A stretch of DNA of 64,000 bases from Mesostigma viride (lineage: Eukaryota; Streptophyta; Mesostigmatophyceae; Mesostigmatales; Mesostigmataceae), in contig RPFO01000015.1 in NCBI GenBank assembly GCA_009746045.1, forward strand, positions 853,529 to 917,528, in the 5' to 3' direction. The stretch's first letter is position 1. Each line of letters begins with the position of its first letter. The position numbers and the translations under genes are program-made. This document shows positions 63,701-64,000 of the stretch, in pieces. Below the pieces are notes generated by a model that was not told where the DNA came from, made no database searches, and saw only the letters and a list, made by a program, of their open reading frames with translations.

Positions 63701-64000
63701 GCGCCGGCCGTGGCGCAGAAGACATGGGGCCGAACCCAGGCGGAAAATCCTCAACAGAAGGCTCCGGAGTGAACCCAGGAGGGTAATCCCCATCAGGAGG
63801 CTCCGGAGGGAACCCAGGGAGGGAATGCGCCGCCAGCAGCCGTTGCAGGGGCCGGGGCGGGGCGCGGCTGCCCAAGAAGGGGCGCCGAGAGGGGCCGGTA
63901 ACAGCTGTCGGCCGTGCTCTGCATGTCGTCAGACGAGGCCCCAGTGGTAGGGGACCGGAGTGCCCAGGACACGTGGCGGCGAACCCCCAGCAGGGATGCC
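60738..64000 (-). pseudogene. Copia pol (RT and RNase H), split by a hAT-like insertion
   Basis: This is the classical copia order read on the minus strand. RT begins near WRQAMQSELASLQEHQVY (about 63510), then TWVFARKADGHCKARFVCKG, LDVRTAFLYAPLEEEVYVYPPKG, LYGLKQAPRNW (about 63110, reached by a frameshift) and LVHVDDLLV (about 62970). After the insertion at 61530-62829 it resumes at VRLHQGPYIEALAERFG, with YSDADWANDPVDRKS, STCEAEYMAV, CDNTAAVAL and HIDVKFHYIRE of RNase H, ending at 60738. The frameshift near 63140 and another before the insert make it inactive. Integrase, protease and gag lie beyond 64000. Confidence 0.88.
61530..62829. mobile_element. hAT-like non-autonomous transposon (1300 bp)
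   Basis: An 8-bp direct repeat CGCACCGT (61522-61529 and 62830-62837) flanks inverted ends CAGTGTACAGCCATACG and, from the right, CAGTGAACAGCCATACG. Eight-base duplications and CAGTG-type ends are typical of hAT elements. ATACGC/CATACGG motifs are clustered inside both ends, including five tandem AAAAAATACGC units at about 62690-62745. No transposase was recognised; a 99-codon minus-strand frame (62369-62070) has no known domain. It sits in the copia RT coding sequence. Confidence 0.85.

Overview
The window looks like nuclear DNA of a green alga, probably a chlorophyte. It holds intron-rich genes with GT-AG introns and GC-rich third codon positions, TGTAA motifs where green-algal poly(A) signals are expected (32014-32018 after the Tubby gene; 43600-43604 on the minus strand after the TOG/TACC gene), Ty1/copia and Ty3/gypsy LTR elements, L1-like LINEs with AATT-rich tails, and DNA transposons. 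Nothing bacterial is present. The species assignment is inference; only two ordinary host genes are clear.

Region 1-25 kb is a nest of mobile elements. Two partial plus-strand copia copies (about 1.56-7.07 kb) are followed by a pogo/CENP-B-type transposase gene. Two copia elements of the same family were inserted into and beside that gene in opposite orientations: a minus-strand, 5'-deleted element at 8037-14217 (target duplication CAATG) and a full-length plus-strand element at 14696-22731 (target duplication AGGGC). They form an inverted repeat with arms of about 5.8 kb. The full element shows LTR, an extra leader ORF, gag with a CCHC knuckle, an in-frame TGA, then pol, a polypurine tract and the second LTR. 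Its pol domains run integrase, retropepsin-like protease, reverse transcriptase, RNase H, which is not the order of known Ty1/copia or Ty3/gypsy elements. Its LTRs begin AGTTAAC and end TTAACT rather than TG...CA.

Region 26-32 kb holds a seven-exon Tubby-like gene on the plus strand. Its introns contain several diverged tandem copies of the neighbouring exon edges.

Region 33-43.5 kb is again repeat-rich: 5'-truncated LINEs, a broken chromodomain-type Ty3/gypsy element on the minus strand with its 3' LTR at 34074-34802, a putative TIR element (36400-39722) carrying an unrecognised, damaged gene and a long CCCATG array, and a strong hairpin near 39.5 kb.

Region 43.9-56.0 kb is one minus-strand gene of eight exons (about 2465 aa). 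The N-terminus resembles a CLASP-type TOG domain, the middle is long, acidic and Ala/Glu/Val-rich, and the C-terminus is a TACC-like coiled coil. In animals and fungi TOG and TACC proteins are separate partners at microtubule plus ends and poles, so the single polypeptide is notable. Intron 3 carries a 103-nt hairpin that pairs completely in the gene's own transcript.

Region 57.4-64 kb has another LINE (with an 11-bp target duplication) and a second, canonical copia element on the minus strand, whose reverse transcriptase is split by a 1300-bp hAT-like element with an 8-bp target duplication.
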